64,000 nucleotides of DNA from Ustilaginoidea virens (lineage: Eukaryota > Ascomycota > Sordariomycetes > Hypocreales > Clavicipitaceae): positions 3,286,001-3,350,000 of the forward strand of contig NC_057316.1 in assembly GCF_000687475.1 (NCBI RefSeq). The letters are read 5' to 3'. Positions 12,021-26,113 of the stretch are shown one piece after another; the stretch's first letter is position 1, and the number at the start of each line of letters is the position of its first letter. The notes under the pieces are model-generated. The model was given only the letters and a program-made list of their open reading frames with translations. It had not been told where the DNA came from and did not search any database. Position numbers and translations under genes: made by a program.

Positions 12021-13464
12021 TCACGGTTTAAGGGATTCCTTTCCACCCTCATATTCAGAAAAGTCATACTCCTCAGGATACTTGTCCAACATCTCGCGAA
12101 GATCGGTAATCTGCGCCTTCAAGTCGGGTGTCAGTTCTTCGTAAACGTCCTCAAACATGGACCGCAGAGCAGGTTTTTTCTCCTTCTCCGCTTCGGAGAA
12201 GCCCTTTAAAATCTCCTTGCGCAAACTGTCTCTAGCCTCTTTCTCCTTGACTTCATCCCAGCATCCTTTGGCCTCCATCCATTTTCTGAACCTGATGATA
12301 GGGTTATCTCTTCTCTTCCAGTCCTCCACTTCCACACGGGCGCGGTAGGCAAACGAGTCGTCCGAAGTGCTGTGGTGTGAGACCCGGTACGTCATGCATT
12401 CAATCAGAACGGGCTTGCCCCCGTCTTGGAGGGCCATGTCCCTAGCTTTCTTCACCGACTCTCGAACAGCCCAGATGTCATTGCCATCAATCCGAATCGT
12501 GTCAATTCCGTATCCGATACCCCGGCTCGCAATGCCGTCGCCACGGTACTGGTCCAGAGTGGGAGTAGAAATGGCATAACCGTTGTTACGACAAATGAAA
12601 ATGACGGGACACGACCGAGTAGCTGCAATGTTCATGGCGGCATGGAAGTCTCCCTCACTCGCGGCCCCTTCGCCGAAGAAACATGCAGCTACCTTGGCCT
12701 TGGAGGTTGGGTCTTGCAATTTCTGCATTCTGAGAGCGTATCCAGCACCGGACGCCTGAGGAATTTGCGTCGCCAATGGTGAAGAGACGGTGTGCTAAAG
12801 GGTCCCCGATTCAGTCAGTCAACCGTGAAGTAATGATTTCGAGGCAGTTTCCAGCGCGTCTACTAGAAAATGATGCTCTTACAATATTCAGCCTCTTGCT
12901 GCCATAGTGAACGGGCATGTTCCTACCCTTGCCTGGGTCATTCTTGTTGGCGAAAAGCTGTGACATGAATTCCTTGGTCGTCATCCCCCTTTCTTTGAAA
13001 AATCCTTGTTCTCTGTATTGGCAATAGACAGGGTCTTCGGGATCCAGAACACTTGAGCTTCCTACACTGACAGCTTCTTCACCGGCGCTCACCATGTAGA
13101 AGCTCAAACGGCCTTGTCGCTGAGCGTCATACATAATCAGGTCCATGATTGATATGTATAGCATATCCTTGTACAGTTTGACTATCGTCTCATCTGAGAT
13201 ATCAGGCGTAAAGGATTGGTCGACCACAGTACCGTTCTGGTCAACAACTCTGTACGTTGGTAGGGCAGTGTATGATTCGGGGTGCTCAAAGTTGAGCGAG
13301 CTGGTAAAGGCGCTCTTCAAAGCACCAGGGAAGGAGACGTAATCGGAATTTGGTCTTTGGGAGATGCTACTCGCGGCTCGTATGGTCGCGCAGAAAGATG
13401 CTGTGTTTTGGGTCGATTTTGCTGCCCTTTGGAAAGGGAGACTTCGAATGGCTCGAAACTTCAT
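12021..13464 (-). CDS. BCKDHA: Branched-chain 2-oxoacid dehydrogenase E1 alpha subunit, mitochondrial
   Basis: Thiamine-diphosphate-dependent decarboxylase subunit of the mitochondrial BCKDH complex, which degrades Leu, Ile and Val 2-oxoacids. CDS complement(join(12021..12794, 12883..13464)) encodes 451 residues, normal for the family. The start at 13464 gives an Arg-rich presequence (MKFRAIRSLPFQRAAKS); an in-frame ATG 47 codons upstream (13605) would place a less typical sequence in front. The 88-nt intron (donor GTAAGA) joins SKRLNI to HTVSSPLATQIPQ, a conserved junction. The ThDP-binding segment runs from GEGAASEGD to RNN (about 235-265). The regulatory loop HHSTSDDS (334-341) retains the serines that BCKDH kinase phosphorylates in animals. 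The partner E1 beta is not in the window. Confidence 0.96.
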
Positions 13465-14371
13465 TCTACTATGTGAGACAATGCAATTGTACAATGCAGA
13501 GATTCGATCAATTTCAGGCGAGAGAATACACCCAAGAGGGGTGAAGATGGACTTGAGGGGGAAAATTCCGAGTGATGGGTTGCAGGATGGCAGTTGGCGA
13601 CCCATGGGAAAGGAAGGGTTGTTGACGGCTCAGGGCGGATGAAGGTGTTCAGACTGCTGAGCCGACAGAACCCGCGTGGGAAGGGCCAGGCTGGTGCCAT
13701 GTGGTAATGACCTTGCGTACCAAACAGGTACAGTACATAGGACCTACCTTTACCTTACCTAAGGTATCTTAGGTACCTCATATTATCGCAGTATATATAA
13801 TACCCAATACAGTCAGATATTGTGTGGCGTCACACTTTTGGTGCGACACAAATCTCCTCCCAGAAGGTACTTAGGTAGGTTAGCGGCCAATGTCATTTAT
13901 ATGGAAAATGTCCGATTAAGGACGACATGAATAAGACAGGCTTCATACAGGAGGTACTGTAGATAGGAGGTACCTACCTTCCCCTCCCAGGTACCTAAGT
14001 TAAGAGGTCTGGTAGCAAACAAAAAAGTCCAGGTCTGGTGCGATCAAATGTTTCGGCTCAATATGACAAGCACCACCACCACCACCACTTGGCACGACTG
14101 GCAGAGCTGGAGCTGGCAAGCTGGCTCAGCTGGCAACAGTTGCCAGCGCTGCGCTGCGACGGTGTTTGCGTGATTAAACAATTGTCGGCCAGTGATTCAC
14201 TAAGTGTATAGACAGTCAACATATCAAACAACGCGCCACGTATCTTGTAAGAAGTTCTTGGCTGCTGAGGCATTCGCGGACCTTTTACATCTTGACCGGA
14301 GTTACAACCCAAGAGGACCCGACCCAGTAAAGCTGCGCCGTTTACCAGAGCCTGTCTCGGAAACAACCAGC
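13465..14371. other. Divergent intergenic region with AGGTACCT palindromes
   Basis: Probable promoter space between BCKDHA (-) and the small membrane-protein gene (+). It carries AGGTACCT at 13771, 13968 and 13989 within GGTA/TACC-rich DNA (13730-14010), and a CACCAC run at 14069-14089. Confidence 0.6.
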
Positions 14372-14560
14372 ATGCTATCACCAGCAAGTAGCATTGCCTT
14401 GCTCATTCTCGGCATCGGTGCTTTCTTGGGCATTGTCGGTTGGTGGTTCAGGTTGAAGATTGACGAATTTGTTGATGCAGGGTTAGCTTACAGAAGGAAA
14501 GTTGCCGAAGCACGAGCACGAGACAATCGAAACGATACGACAACCGGTGATACTGCTTAG
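14372..14560 (+). CDS. Small single-pass membrane protein (62 residues)
   Basis: ATG at 14372 opens a 62-residue frame with one hydrophobic helix (about residues 4-25, SIALLILGIGAFLGIVGWWF) followed by a basic, helical tail (LAYRRKVAEARARD) and a polar end. The frame stays open upstream to 14204, but that extension has no distinctive composition, so I prefer the ATG next to the helix. I do not recognise the family; it has the look of a small organelle-membrane protein. COQ5 follows on the same strand about 300 nt later. Confidence 0.5.
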   Translation: MLSPASSIALLILGIGAFLGIVGWWFRLKIDEFVDAGLAYRRKVAEARARDNRNDTTTGDTA

Positions 14561-14755
14561 TCAAAATTATCCCAACGGAAAAAGGGAGAGAATTGCCAAG
14601 ACTCCAAGCGTGTGCATGCTACAAAGGCCCAGGCAGCTTTCCTGGTCTACTCTTTGCAACGCTTGACGGATTTGCATATTGACATCATTCCCTCTTGCTC
14701 GACAGGTCTAATACGTACGTGGTACCTGCCAGGAGGTACATACCTCAACTTTGTC

Positions 14756-14773
14756 TTTTTTTTTTTTTTTTTT
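14756..14773. repeat. 18-nt poly(T) run upstream of COQ5
   Basis: T run about 85 nt before the COQ5 start codon. Confidence 0.9.
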
Positions 14774-14823
14774 GGCGCCGCTTCGTCGCCTTCAGAATTG
14801 CCTTCCTCTTCCGCATACTGTAA

Positions 14824-15891
<1,068 letters not shown>

Positions 15892-16460
15892 CTGAAGGGA
15901 AAGCCTGCGTATAATAGGTACCTAGGTAGGTAGGTAGCTTACTGTACAGACAAAAAGTCTGCTCAGTCACGGCATACATTTCAGACGATCAGCACGTTGC
16001 TCCATCTATTCTTTGGGCTGCACCTCGTTGGATCAGCTCACGGATGTCAGCCCCGTCTCACAGACAGCTGCACCCGCCGACATGTGCGTCACAAAACCGT
16101 GTATGCTAAACCCCAAACAAAATCAATTGAAATAGAACATACGGGGCCAAGATGCGAGACAGAATAAAAGTCCCAGCCGGCCTAATATCTCATTAAGTAC
16201 ACGTACAAAGAACCACAATCCAGACACGGCCTCCCCCCCGCCCCCCCCCCCCCCCCCTTTTCCCCTAATGACGCGGCACTTTTCTCTCTCCTTGACTCAA
16301 CTTGGCTCCAAGACTAAAATGAAATGCACTTAGAAAAGAGGCTGCGTGGCCAAAGGCCAATGGCTCACTTGCCATGGTACTCCAATGACGCGGCGAGAAG
16401 TGGTGGCATGCTCGACGACAGAATCACGTCGTTACTGAGAATATGCCCCTCCGCTGCTTC
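15892..16460. other. Convergent intergenic region between COQ5 and the DUF2433 gene
   Basis: Holds AGGTACCT at 15916 followed by GGTAGGTAGG, and a 17-nt C run at 16241-16257. No coding sequence seen. Confidence 0.7.
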
Positions 16461-18627
16461 TTATTCCGCGGGTGTCGATGGGGTTGCTGCTGGAGATGAA
16501 GCACCAGCGTCACCTTTTAAGCCACCGCGTCCTCGCCCACCGCGACCTCGGTCACTGCCACGTCCACCGCGTCCACCGCGTCCAACGCGTCGGTTGCTCT
16601 CGGAGTCGCTGTTGCCATATCCGCTGCCAGTGGCACCACCGCGAGCATTACCACCCCACGTGCCTGCGCCGCCCCGGTTGCTGAAAGTCTTGCCCTCGCG
16701 ATGTTGAAAAACTTTGACAAGAGGTCTCGATCGGTCCTCTTGGGTACGTGTCTTTATTTCGTCGGGTAATCGAGTCATGGCCATGTCTCGATCCTCAGCC
16801 GTCTTGAAATGGACAACCTTGTTTTGATTGCCCCATTTCTCAATCTTCGCAATTTTGCTCCTGTCTGCCTCATCAAACAAATCGCGGCACTGCTCTTCAC
16901 TGCTCACATTCATTATGAACAGACCAACAATGTCGGAGGCAGAAGGTTTAGGAGCAGGAGAAGACGCCGGTTCAGGGCCGTTAGTAGATCCATTTGTGAC
17001 GTGAGAGGACTTTTCGCTGTCTTTATTGCTCGGAACGGATTTGGACGTCTGCGCTGGCTGCGCTGGCTGCGCTGGCTGCGGTGTGGCGGGTTTGGCTGGC
17101 CCGGATGAAGGAGTTGTAGCAGCTGCTCCCTTGGGCTGCTGAGCTGGAGGTGCTTGCCTGCCAGTAGAAGCAGCAGGTTGGGTAGATGTAGTAAGAGGCG
17201 CAGGAGTGCTGGGGTTAGCACCCGTAGTAGAAGTAGAAGGAGGAGCAGAGCCTGGCTGTTGCTTGGCACCCCGGTGCGAGAAATTGAAGCCCTGCGCACG
17301 CATCTCGGTGCCTATGCGGCCATCCTGAATTTCCAGAACCAGGTAGCCGAATGCAGCGTCAGCAAGATTGAAGTTCCACATGTTCTTGAAAGCACTTTCG
17401 TCGACCTGACCCAGAGCAGCTTGGCCGGTGACAGGGCCGCCAAAAGGATTACCACCGGCTGCGGTAGTTGGCATCTTTTCGACAATTTGCAGTGCGTTCT
17501 TGAGCAGGTTTTGCTGAGCTTCATTTTGCGCGATGGCTGGCTCAACTTCCCCCTTCACCGTCTCCCAGACATCATTGAAAGAAGCCTTGGAAGCAGCCAG
17601 CTTTCCACGGTAGTGATCCAGAGTCGGGTTGACGCTGAACTCGTTGTATGAACTACCATATCGGAAATGCAGACCAGCGGAGATGGAGAAGTCTGCTTTC
17701 AAGGCAACAGACAGTTGATTCAGAATGCCTTCTCGGGCAGGAGAGGCATGTGTGATGAAGATGCGGGTTTCGGTAGGGTCGTAGACTCGGTGTGCGGTGT
17801 CTACCAGCTCTCCCATTTGTAGCAAAGTCGTCCACATCGTGCCCTGGCCGCCAGCAATAGTGGTTCGACCCTCGCCGTTGTCGAACAGCTTGTGCATGAC
17901 CACAGCGCCACCGAGTCCCAAGAGCCTGAGCTTCACGCCACCAATCTCCAGCAGCATCGAACGGGCCTCGTCAATGATATGCAGATTGGGCACCTTATAC
18001 TCCGAGGATCGAAACTTTTCCAATACACGGACATCTTCGCAAGCACCCCAAACGGTATAGACTGGAACATCAAGCTTCACCTCACCACTTAGCAGCAGGG
18101 GAAGCTCGGAGAGAGGAAGGTCACTGGAGGGAAATCGGGTCTTGACAGGACCATTTCCTCCCTGTTGGATAGCCTTCTTCACCGGGTCGGGGATCAAGGG
18201 CGAATACTGTGCGACATGTTTGAGAGTTTTTTCGGCGATACGATCCAGCGAAGTCTCGTCGTAAAACCCAAAATCACCAGTGTGGATGATGTGGTCAGCG
18301 CGTGCTTGCTTGGCGAGCTCGTTCAGCGATCTCAAATTTCCTGTGAGCATATAGTTTGTCAGTTTTGCCTGGGTTTGGACTTGCACGAGATCCGCAGGTC
18401 GACCAACCTCGAACATCTGCAATGCAAAGAACTCGAATCGGCCCGGTCTGAATAACCCGTCCCTGGTTCGGTAGAAGGGGTGCAGCTCCAGGAGGCAAAG
18501 CGCTGCCGCCGTTTTGGAGATAGCCTTGGTTATTAAAGGGTCGGGACTGTAGCTCGTCAGCAGAGCGTCGAGAAAACGTTGCAACAGGCGATAAATCAAG
18601 GTTATCCGGTGCGTTCCGAGTAGCCAT
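16461..18627 (-). CDS. DUF2433-type metallophosphoesterase-like protein with RGG-rich tail
   Basis: CDS complement(join(16461..18340, 18408..18627)), 699 residues. The start at 18627 (MATRNAPDNLDL) and a 67-nt intron (donor GTTGGT, weak; acceptor CTCACAG) join VLCIADVRG to NLRSLNELAKQARADH, the expected continuation; reading straight through gives nonsense at the N-terminus. The N-terminal half resembles a calcineurin-like phosphoesterase fold: IADVRGN stands where DxHG normally occurs, HTGDFG (GD motif) follows, and THASPARE lies near residue 330. A Pro/Ala/Thr/Gln linker follows, then an RRM-like segment (VGLFIMNVSSEEQCRDLF), and an Arg-Gly-rich tail typical of RNA binding. Enzymatic activity is uncertain because the metal ligands are not fully canonical. 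Confidence 0.85.
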
Positions 18628-21195
18628 GGTGCGGAAAGCTGTGGTGGTTGTGATGATGTATTTGCGATACGTGGTTGACGATCAAATTCGCAGCTACATG
18701 GGGAAAGGAGAGACAGGCAGAAGCGTGGAGGCTGGGCGAGAAAGAAGGACAAACAAGACAAGGTGAGATAAAAACCATAACCTCGAGCGCTTGTCACTCG
18801 ATGGTCGGTTGAGAGTTTGACAGCTTCGGCCAGCTGTCAAAGGTCCGCAACAACCGACACTGCGCCGCCGGAAGGAGCAAAGGGGGGGGGGGGGGGGGGG
18901 GGGGGTAGCATGTTTGGAAAAGCAAACTCACAGCAGCCATCCTTTCAATGTATTGAAAGCGCTCCGAGCCAGTAAGAATTTCGCTATCTCAAAGTCTTGC
19001 AGTCGGTCGGAGGAAAAGGCGAGAAATGAATCGTTTAAGGAATGGATGAGAAAGGGTATCAATACAGCGACGGCGAGAAGGACGGATGGGCCGCGGTCAA
19101 AGGAGGTGTGATTTGCAGAGCTCCAAGCAAGCAAAACCTGGGGATAATTTTCCCAGCGTCAAACGAGAAGCGTGGTTCTCAGCGTAAAGGGAAGGCGAGA
19201 CTTTACCACTTTGGGATTAGCTGCTGACGGCAATCGATACTCTCTAGGTACATGCAAAGTGAGCTTGGTGAGGGCGACAGGTCCCCAAAGGTGCTGGAAG
19301 CACTAACTGATGGGGGGGCGACGCAGTGAGTTCAGGCACGACGTCGAAGCCTCAATTGCAGGTGGCACGTAAAATGCTGGACGTGGCGCCAGTTGGGCCG
19401 CAACAGAGCAACTGGCGGGCCTTGGAAGGGTCTGGTCTGGTCTGGGTGCAGCTTGCTGGATTGTATCAATGTTAGGAGGTAGGCAAGTACTCCGTATTGA
19501 CATTGTACATACATTGTATTCACCACGCAGCCTGCGCGTGTCTGCTTGTGCTTACCCTGCCTGGTCCATGACTCTATGGGACGGCGTGGACTTATGCGCC
19601 AGTGCGGAGTAGAGGCACTCAAGTCTGGTACCTTAGGTACCTAGGTACCTACCTAGGTAGGTACTTACCGCCAGCTCTATGTTCCTACCTTGTAACGGTG
19701 TGTCATGGTAGTAGGTACCTTAGGTACCTAAGGTAGCTTGAGGGCTTTTTCACAGGAAGTTAATACGGGCTTTGCCTCTAGTATGATGTCAAATGGCCGT
19801 TGCATCTTCAGGTTTGCAATGGAGCTCCCTCCGCCCGTCCAGGTGACACGTATTGACAATCTTGGTGATTTCTTAACCCACCAGTGATCTGTTTTGGAGG
19901 TTTGCTCCCGTAGCAGACATGTGACAGCGTTGCGCTGGATTGGTCGTCCATGGTAGGATAACGCAATTGGATCGCGCATCATGAGAGCCAGCGGGAAACA
20001 AGAGGCTGGAGCATGATCGAGTCCACAGCACGCCAGAGGTATGACGAACAAAATATCCTCTTTGCATGCTCCGTGGATTCAGACAAAGCATGGAATACGG
20101 CTTCCAAGGAATACAAGTAGAAATGATGGTGCTAGGAACGAAACGAGCTGCGGAACACGTCTTCAAGTCTTCTGCTCGTGTTTAGAGGTACTGTACCTAT
20201 CGAGTACAGGGAACGGGAACAGGGTGAGAGCTGCAGTGGGGCAAAGGGCGCATCTCGGCGGCAGCCTGCATGCTGGGATACAATTTCCGCAGCCCGTCGT
20301 CGAATTCTCCAGGACCCAGGACGACCATGACGGAAAGGGACACGTGATGCGGCTGCGGCTTGGAAAGGCTGAGCAACTTTGATTTGAGGTCCGCCTTCCT
20401 GCATTAGGTACCTCCTACTATGTACTCTGCCGACAGGCTGACAAGAAGTCGACAGGTAGGTAGGTACCTAAGGTTGGAACCTGCCGCCTGGCTGATACCT
20501 ACCTTAGGTACCTAAGTTAGTAGGATCTAGGCAAGCTCAGTGGACAAGAGGTAAGGGTTCAAGGCGGCGGAGCAGGCAGCCTGTTGAGAACTTACGTACC
20601 TCCTAGGTACGGAGAACCTTGCTATCTGCTCGTACCGTACCTAAGGTACCTATTGGCCAACTGCAAGTCGTCCCATGGAATCGACTTCTTTTCCCCACGC
20701 CCTTTGGTCACGATCAACAAGGTCCAAATCGAGACAGACAGACGGACTTCCAGTCAACCGGTACGCGCCGCATCTCACTGCACGCCTATTGCCGAGAACT
20801 TGATCCCATTTTTCGGCCCTCTTTTCCCCAGGCTTGCGGCGCCATAAGTTCTCTCCTCAGCGCAACATCCCCATTGTCGCCTCCACCGTCGCGCCTCCCT
20901 GCCCACGACTTGGATCACCAACCAATCTCCCCAAAGACCCTGCGTCCCTCATGCTACCATAAAAACGACCGAAGAAAGGCTTGGGCGCAGGAGGCGTTTT
21001 CTTCGCCGCCCTGCCGTCGACAAGCCGATATCGCCAACGGCTGCAGTTGACGGGACCATTTGATTTTGCTGTGGCGGATGATATACGCATACCCTGCCCT
21101 ACCCTGCGCGTCGGTCTCTGGACGTCCAGATAGGTAGCAAGTGAGGGTATAGAAGCGGTCCGAAGGAGATTCCGGGAGTCTCTCGGTTGCTGTTG
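18628..21195. other. 2.6-kb divergent intergenic region rich in AGGTACCT palindromes
   Basis: Shared upstream space of the DUF2433 gene (-) and ZDS1 (+). It holds a 24-nt G run (18882-18905), eight AGGTACCT copies (19635, 19643, 19713, 19722, 20406, 20462, 20506, 20644) and one TACTCCGTA (19488). Open frames here are short and unconvincing; part may be the long ZDS1 leader. Confidence 0.6.
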
Positions 21196-24187
21196 ATGAT
21201 GGTAAGTACCCTCAAGTCAGCAAAGGACCCTTCACGTGTGGAAGGGGGGGGAGGGGGGCTTGGGTTGCCGAAATATATCGAAATGCCCTCATCGTCAAAT
21301 CCCAGAGTTCTCCTTAACCCTTGCTCATCTCAATTACTGACGCAATTCTTGACCAGGCCTCGTCTCGATCCCGCGACGAAAGCGCGGGAAGTTTCAGCAG
21401 TCGACGCGGCCATTCAAGTCAGCTTTCGATTTCGGATCCTAGCCATCATGTTACTGAGGCTATAGGGACGCTCTACGGTGATGAAGATGATTCAGGATCC
21501 GAGGGTAGCGGCCGGAGGCTGAGTTTCATTGACGGTTCATCATACCATGAGCAAATACATGGACCGTCGCAACATGGCTCAAATCAGCAACCCCAATGTC
21601 GATCTCTTCAACAACAGCACGTCGCGGATCTTGATCTCAAAAAGCCATTAACTCGCTCCCTATCCGGTGAGCCTTATGGATCACACAGTATTTACGAGGA
21701 AAATGGATTGAATATAAGGAAATCGCAAACCATGCACTTCCCGTCACCGAATCGTCGGAGTAGACACTTCGAAGGAGGCTCTCTTCCACCAGGGTCGTCA
21801 ACCTTGTCTCTTCGAGATGTACAAGCCGATGCGTCCGGCTCTCAGTTCCCTCTCACCAACATCGATAACCCAAATGACATCGCCCAGGAGCTGAGCAATC
21901 TTCAGGCTCTGCGACGCATGTCCATGGATGTGGGCAACAACATTGATCCTGACATGCCACCGATGGGTTTTTCAGCGATGCCTGTTATCGCCCCCACGGG
22001 AGATGACGACGAAAACGACCCGTCAAGACTGCTCTGGGTTCCGGCGAGGGTTCATCCCGAGCTAGCGCCCAGCGAGTTCAAGTCCTTTCTGGAGAAGCGC
22101 GTGCAATCGATCAGGCGAAGGTCAGGGGAATCCTCCTTGTCGACGGATAGTGAACCGAACCGTAGTGATTCCGATTCTTTGCGTCGCAGGAAGTCTATGC
22201 TTTGTCGACAAATCGACAATTCAGGCGGTCAAGGTGCTATAGGATATGTCGATGGAGCTGAGCGACTGGAGGGCAAACGGTCCAGCAGAGGGACCCTCAG
22301 CCCGGAGTTGAGCCTTGACGACTTGGTAAAGGATCCGAGCCGAGCTGTTCAGAAGTTTGCACAGGAGGCTCAAGGCGTCTCTTCTGCAGGAGAGGAAGGC
22401 AACTCTGACGACATGCCGATTCTTCCAATGGCCCCAGGAATGGGATTAAGGAGGTCCACAAGAACCGCATATCGTAAAGGCGGCAGTTTACGCGCCGGTG
22501 ATAGAGCTCCTTTTTCGAAGCGCATGCTGCAGAGAAACCAGGGACGATCAGCCGACACGGCTGTTGTACCTGACCGCGAAACTCCAGTAGGCTATTCTTT
22601 GAGCAGGGTACAATCCGAGCCTGTAACGGAGAACTATTCACGACCGACGCGATCTAGCAGACGGCAACCAAGTTTCACGCAAGAACCATCACCGGCATTG
22701 GCTGGCGATAATAATGCACTCCCCGTACAAGAGCAATTGTCGATCCGGACGATAAACGCCACGCCAGCCAAGCTTCTTAAAGACTCCAGCCTACATGACG
22801 AGGACCAAGGTGGCCAGAGCAACGAGAATTCCACGACCTATCCCCAGAGGTCAACCTCACAAAGTAGCGGCCCTTCCGCGCCGGAAATTGCGTCAAAAAT
22901 ACCTGAAGTCATAGTTGCAGCACCCTCCGTTACTCAAAGCAGTAAAAACTCAGCATCTGCGTCTAGTGATTATTCAGTTCACAAGAAGAGCCAAGAAGCG
23001 CAAAATTTGTCCAAGTCGCAACTGCCCTCTTCGCAACAACAATCTTTCAATACTTCCTTCAGCCCATCCTCGACACATTCAAGTGGGAATGCATCGCGAA
23101 CGGATAATTTGACGGCTACACCCGCTTTCACTCAGTATGACAAAAAATCCGAGAAGAAGTCAAGGAAGGAGCGAGACGACGATTCGACAAACGCACCAAG
23201 CAAATCAGGGGGTGCATGGAAGTGGCTTAAGGGCGTGACAGATGACAAAGACAAAAAGAAGGAGGAAAGCAGACGAGCCAAAGCCAAAGCTCTGGCCGAG
23301 AAAACCTCCGATAATGCTAGGCTGGACGTCATCCAGAGCTCCATTGACAGGACGACAGTAAAGGGGCGTGAAAGCCTTGTTTTGGACAGAGACAACGTAG
23401 ACAGCAAGCTCTTGGATGAGAAGAAAAAGGACAGCCACCGTAAAGGCGAATCTAAACGGGAAAAGGACGGGAGCATTTTCTCATCCCTCTTCGGCGGAAG
23501 CAAGCGGAAGGAAGAAAAAGAAAAAGCCAATAAGAAAACGCAACACCTCCAAGTCCCGGAGGAGCCCATCTACAAGCCTCTGCGACCGGACGTCGACTAT
23601 CATTGGACTCGTTTCCCGCTTCTAGAGGAGAGGGCTATATATAGGATGGCTCACATCAAATTAGCCAATCCTCGTCGACCTCTTCTCAGTCAGGTCCTGC
23701 TGAGCAATTTCATGTACAGCTATCTAGCAATTGTGCAGGCCATGCATCCTCAGATGAATGTGCCTACTTCGCCTCAGCAAAAGAGATTAGAGGAGGAAGC
23801 TCGACGGAAGCGGCAAGAACAAGAATACATTGACCGACAGCAAATGGAAGAGGAGGGTGAGGATAACAGTCTGGAGCAGTACAATTTTGACTATCACAGA
23901 GTGAGTTTCGATCGTGTCGCTGTGCTTGACCGCTCGGCATGATTGCCTATGTCAGATGTGGCTAATGAACATCTCAGGCTGCTGTTCAGTATGCGGAGTC
24001 TGGCGTTGACGGTCAAGCCGACTATATTGATGAGGCTCAGATATACGAAGACGAGCATAGAAACGACAATCACGATGGGTACGACTACGACAACGATGAA
24101 GGCTACAGTCATAGTGTCAAGGATTACTATCAATATCAAGGCAATGATTCAGAACATCGTCATCACGATGACGACGATATGTGGTGA
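21196..24187 (+). CDS. ZDS1: ZDS1/ZDS2-family protein (PP2A-Cdc55 / mitotic-exit regulator)
   Basis: Family members in yeast bind PP2A-Cdc55 and affect Cdc14 release and polarity. Predicted CDS join(21196..21201, 21357..23900, 23978..24187), 919 residues. The first exon would be only ATGATG, followed by a GTAAGT donor; the acceptor GACCAG at 21356 opens the Ser/Arg-rich N-terminus. An ATG at 21321 lies inside that intron, so the start is the least certain part. The bulk is disordered and Ser-rich with a conserved patch (DIAQELSNLQALRRMSMD). The C-terminal Zds domain (about residues 735-800) has YKPLRPDVDYHWTRFPLLEE and PLLSQVLLSNFMYSYL. The last intron (donor GTGAGT, acceptor ATCTCAG) leads to an acidic tail ending DDDDMW. 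Confidence 0.88.
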
Positions 24188-25189
24188 CGTTACTCAAAAG
24201 GCAGCAATGCAGTTGCGTCTCTTGTTGGCTCAAATCTTCTCTCTCTCTCGTTTGGCTCAAGTCTTCTCCCCCCACCTTCTCTCTCTCTATCTCTCTTTCT
24301 CTCTCTTTCTCTTTCTTTCTTTTTCTGTCTCCCTTTCCCTCTTTCATTCGTTTCTCTTTCACTTAGCGATTCACACAGAAGGAAACAGACCCAAATCGAG
24401 GGGCCAGCAAGGCTTATGGTTGTTTGAAATGAGAGGCACATTTTCTAGCATTTGGCGGAGTTACGTGGCTTGGGTGTCCTGCGCGGCCAAAGACGGGGGA
24501 TAGCTTTTTTTTGCTGAGTCCGGAAAGGAAACATCACACCCTTGACTTACCCCATGTTTCCGTTGTCGATTACACAGGGCGAAGTCCAAGTCCAAATCCA
24601 AGTCCCAGAGCGAGGCGTATAATGAAAGTCACACCTACTATTCTCCTCTTGATATCTCCCTTCATATTCTAATTACAAATCGAATTCAGTCAATATAGGC
24701 GACACGATGCGCACAATATTATGGCGAGAATCTATTATCCCCTACCTCCGCAGAGTTTTGATCTTGAAGCGATGTATTTCAGTTACAGCGTTTGCTTAAC
24801 ACGTCGGCATGACTTGAGCCTGCTGTTTCAGCCTGCCTTGGGCTGTTGAAGCATGTTGGTGGCATTCTGCTCACTACATAGGAGAAACTGGCTGTTCGCA
24901 AAATTTAATCTATGGCGCACAATTTTCTTTCTCGCCGTTAGTTTGTGCTCTATACATGCTGACGCCAAAACATGGCGGCAGTAAGGCGTTAAGATACCGT
25001 CCTCCAAGAAGCCCGGAAGTAGCAAAGAGATCGGATCAACAAATTGGAGCTGTAGATGAAATTAAAGACTACGACCACACTCGACAAACTACGCTCACGT
25101 CTCTGGTAGATTCGCAATGAAACGGCATTGTATAGTACAGAGCGAAATTCCCCTGCGGCCTCATTTCTTTCTGTAATCTGGAGAAGCAT
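24188..25189. other. Convergent intergenic region with CT-rich tract
   Basis: 3' flanks of ZDS1 and the complex I gene. A pyrimidine tract of CT/CTTT units spans about 24236-24361. No gene seen. Confidence 0.7.
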
Positions 25190-26113
25190 CTATTTCTTTG
25201 GCTCTTCCTTCTTTTCCTCTGGCTTTGGCGTGGGCAGCTTGAAAGTATTTGGCCTGCGATCCTCACCAGGGCCAACCATTTCCCAAGCACTAGAACCACC
25301 CTCAAAATTACGGAACGCCTGCGTGAGCTCCAGTGGCTCAGTAACGATACGCTTCTTCTCTTCATCATAGCGAATCTCAGTATATCCAGTCAAGGGGAAA
25401 TCCTTGCGAAGAGGGTGACCTTCAAAACCATAATCCGTCATGATTCGTCGTAAATCAGGGTGTCCAGCAAAGAACACGCCAAATAGATCGTAGACTTCCC
25501 TCTCATACCAGTTGGCGCCATCGTAGAGTGATGTGACACTGGGGACTGGGGACGCCTCGTCGGCGTACGTCTTTACACGAATGCGAGAGTTGTGTCTCAC
25601 GGAGAGAAGGTTATATACGATTTCGAATCTCTTGTCTCGACTGGGGAAGTCACATGCAGTGATGGTACTCATTTGGGTAAATTCAGCTGCGGTGTTATCT
25701 GAAACAAGCAACGTCACGGTCAGTTACGACTTGTCAGTTGAGAGGAGTTGGAAATGACGCGTACGCTTCAGAAACGTGAAAACGGGGATGACGCCCGAGG
25801 GAGATATGTAAATGGTAAGCTCGTCTTTCCAGACGGAGAATTGCTGTATGTACTTGGGCAAGCAGCCCATCAGCCAAGCTCCATATCTGTGCATGTTATC
25901 GGCTTTGCTTTGGTACTTGTCGGCTGGATTAACGAGAGGGGCTTTGAGAACGCCGACATGATCTCGAGGGGCCATTCGCAAGTTTTGGGCCTCCTTGGGC
26001 ATGTTGACTAGCTGAGCGGCAGATAAGGAAAACGCACGCACGGCTTGGCCGCTCAAAGGAGCCGAGGGCCGCAGTGAGAATAATGTGCGGCCGCGAGGCA
26101 TCTTCGTCGCCAT
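25190..26113 (-). CDS. NDUFS3: NADH:ubiquinone oxidoreductase 30 kDa subunit (complex I, NDUFS3), mitochondrial
   Basis: Core subunit of the peripheral arm of respiratory complex I, equivalent to bacterial NuoC. CDS complement(join(25190..25698, 25765..26113)), 285 residues. The 66-nt intron (donor GTACGC, acceptor TTTCAG) joins TFLK to HNTAAEFTQ. The N-terminus is an Arg/Ser mitochondrial presequence ([16 protein letters not shown]). The family signature is intact: [20 protein letters not shown], then [19 protein letters not shown]. The tail is Lys/Glu/Pro-rich. It shares a 421-nt divergent promoter with NOT4. Confidence 0.97.
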
